24,769 nucleotides of DNA from JBBATK01 sp039810585 (GTDB taxonomy: Bacteria; Bacteroidota; Ignavibacteria; Kapaibacteriales; NICIL-2): the NCBI GenBank assembly GCA_039810585.1, contig JBDHXF010000053.1, positions 1 through 24,769 on the forward strand, given 5' to 3'. The notes beneath the pieces are model-generated. The model was not told the DNA's origin. It was given only the letters and a program-made list of their open reading frames with translations, and did no database searches. Of the stretch, positions 24,436 through 24,769 are shown one piece after another. The position numbers were made by a program, and so were the translations under genes. The first letter of the stretch is position 1. Each line of letters begins with the position of its first letter.

Positions 24436-24741
24436 ATGAGACAGAGAAGAAAATTTACATCTGAGTTCAAGACCAAAGTGGTTTTAGAGACCCTCAGCGA
24501 GCGCAAGTCACTTGCAGAGATTGCCAAGAAACATTCAATTCTACCAGTGCAGATTAGCTCATGGAGAAAGCAGTTCTTGGACACATGCTCTATGGTTTTT
24601 GATAACGAACAGTCAGCCACTCATGAAGATCGATCAGAAGAGATCAGAGGCTTGTATGAGGTCATCGGCAAGCAGCAAGTTCAATTGGATTATTTAAAAA
24701 AACAGACATGTTTTGCAAACACAAAGAGGGATGAAAACTGA
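24436..24741 (+). CDS. IS3-family transposase OrfA (helix-turn-helix protein)
   Basis: This 101-residue protein starts RQRRKFTSEFKTKVVLETL and has the helix-turn-helix SLAEIAKKHSILPVQISSWR (about 25-44). A helical, leucine-zipper-like tail (EIRGLYEVIGKQQVQLDYLKK) follows. This is the usual layout of OrfA, which binds the terminal repeats and works with OrfB or as a fusion with it. The ATG at 24436 has no clear ribosome site. The stop TGA (24739-24741) overlaps a CTG that may start orfB. Confidence 0.88.
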   Translation: MRQRRKFTSEFKTKVVLETLSERKSLAEIAKKHSILPVQISSWRKQFLDTCSMVFDNEQSATHEDRSEEIRGLYEVIGKQQVQLDYLKKQTCFANTKRDEN

Positions 24742-24769
24742 GTAGGTTTGAACTCATCAATTTACAGGA
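24738..24769 (+). CDS. Start of IS3-family transposase OrfB (partial, runs off the window)
   Basis: After the OrfA stop, the -1 frame is open to the end of the window and reads (L/M)SRFELINLQ, similar in feel to the first residues of OrfB proteins. It would begin with CTG at 24738, overlapping the OrfA stop as CTGA, seven bases after AGAGGG. The usual catalytic DDE domain would lie outside the window. Only ten codons are visible, so the call rests mainly on context. Confidence 0.4.
   Translation, partial: MSRFELINLQ

Larger units (their letters stand above)
24376..24769 (+). mobile_element. IS3-family-like insertion sequence, left end (right end outside window)
   Basis: The element shows a left end starting near TGAAGTTCCCCCCAAATTT (24376 on), a short leader, an IS3-type orfA and the start of orfB. 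Its base composition looks more AT-rich than the flanking DNA. It lies inside a gene for a secreted protein. The exact tip and the 3-base target duplication that IS3 elements make cannot be confirmed without the right end. Confidence 0.75.

Noticed and set aside
24693..24703. Programmed -1 frameshift making an OrfAB fusion in the IS element
   Set aside because: The slippery string is good, but the -1 frame stops at 24732-24734 before reaching the OrfB-like sequence.
1..24769. CRISPR arrays, tRNA or rRNA genes, phage genes or a toxin-antitoxin pair
   Set aside because: I saw no spaced direct repeats, no cloverleaf with a TTCRA arm, and no such genes. A covariance-model scan would settle the RNA question.

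Overview
The window looks like chromosomal DNA from a member of the Bacteroidota/Chlorobiota (FCB) superphylum, most like the Ignavibacteria/Kapabacteria side. This placement is inferred from gene content, not computed. The supports are a Bacteroidota-type three-gene succinate dehydrogenase with a b558-family cytochrome subunit, a transketolase split into two genes, many secreted proteins ending in type IX secretion (T9SS) sorting domains, a TAnnTTTG promoter element before the transketolase genes, and a mix of good and absent Shine-Dalgarno sites. A FlhF/sigma-28 pair shows that the lineage carries or once carried flagellar genes, as some Ignavibacteria do.

Layout from left to right. Positions 1-3357 hold sdhC (5' end outside the window), sdhA and sdhB on the + strand, closed by a strong terminator at 3408-3438. 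At 3492-5534 (+) and 5556-6806 (-) two Asp-box beta-propeller secreted proteins face each other tail to tail. From 9754 down to 7060 (-) a T9SS-type subtilisin-like protease is followed after one base by a short-chain dehydrogenase resembling dihydropteridine reductase. Divergent from these, 9803-12575 (+) is a tight three-gene operon: YgfZ-like, LOG-family and SirB1-family proteins.

From 15100 down to 12624 (-) lie an flhF-like gene with degenerate GTPase motifs, a small two-helix membrane protein and a sigma-28 (FliA/WhiG-type) factor. Next on the - strand are a small lipoprotein (15897-15331) and a 1456-residue secreted protein (20624-16254) with an IgGFc-binding-like N-terminus, Ig-like repeats and a T9SS tail. 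The + strand then carries the transketolase N and C halves (20882-22831), a terminator, and tsaD (22942-23991). The window ends in an IS3-like element whose left end, near 24376, cuts through a gene for another T9SS cargo. Only that gene's C-terminal remnant (23978-24375) is left.

Central metabolism and housekeeping (Sdh, transketolase, TsaD, YgfZ) alternate with cell-surface genes. Four intact T9SS cargo genes plus one broken one lie within 25 kb, which suggests heavy investment in the outer surface. The most unusual features are the FlhF homologue that appears to have lost its GTPase signatures, the unknown membrane protein in the slot where FlhG often lies, the multi-domain IgGFc-like protein, and the DHPR-like reductase translationally linked to a secreted protease. 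I saw no tRNA, rRNA or CRISPR array and no clear new defence system.
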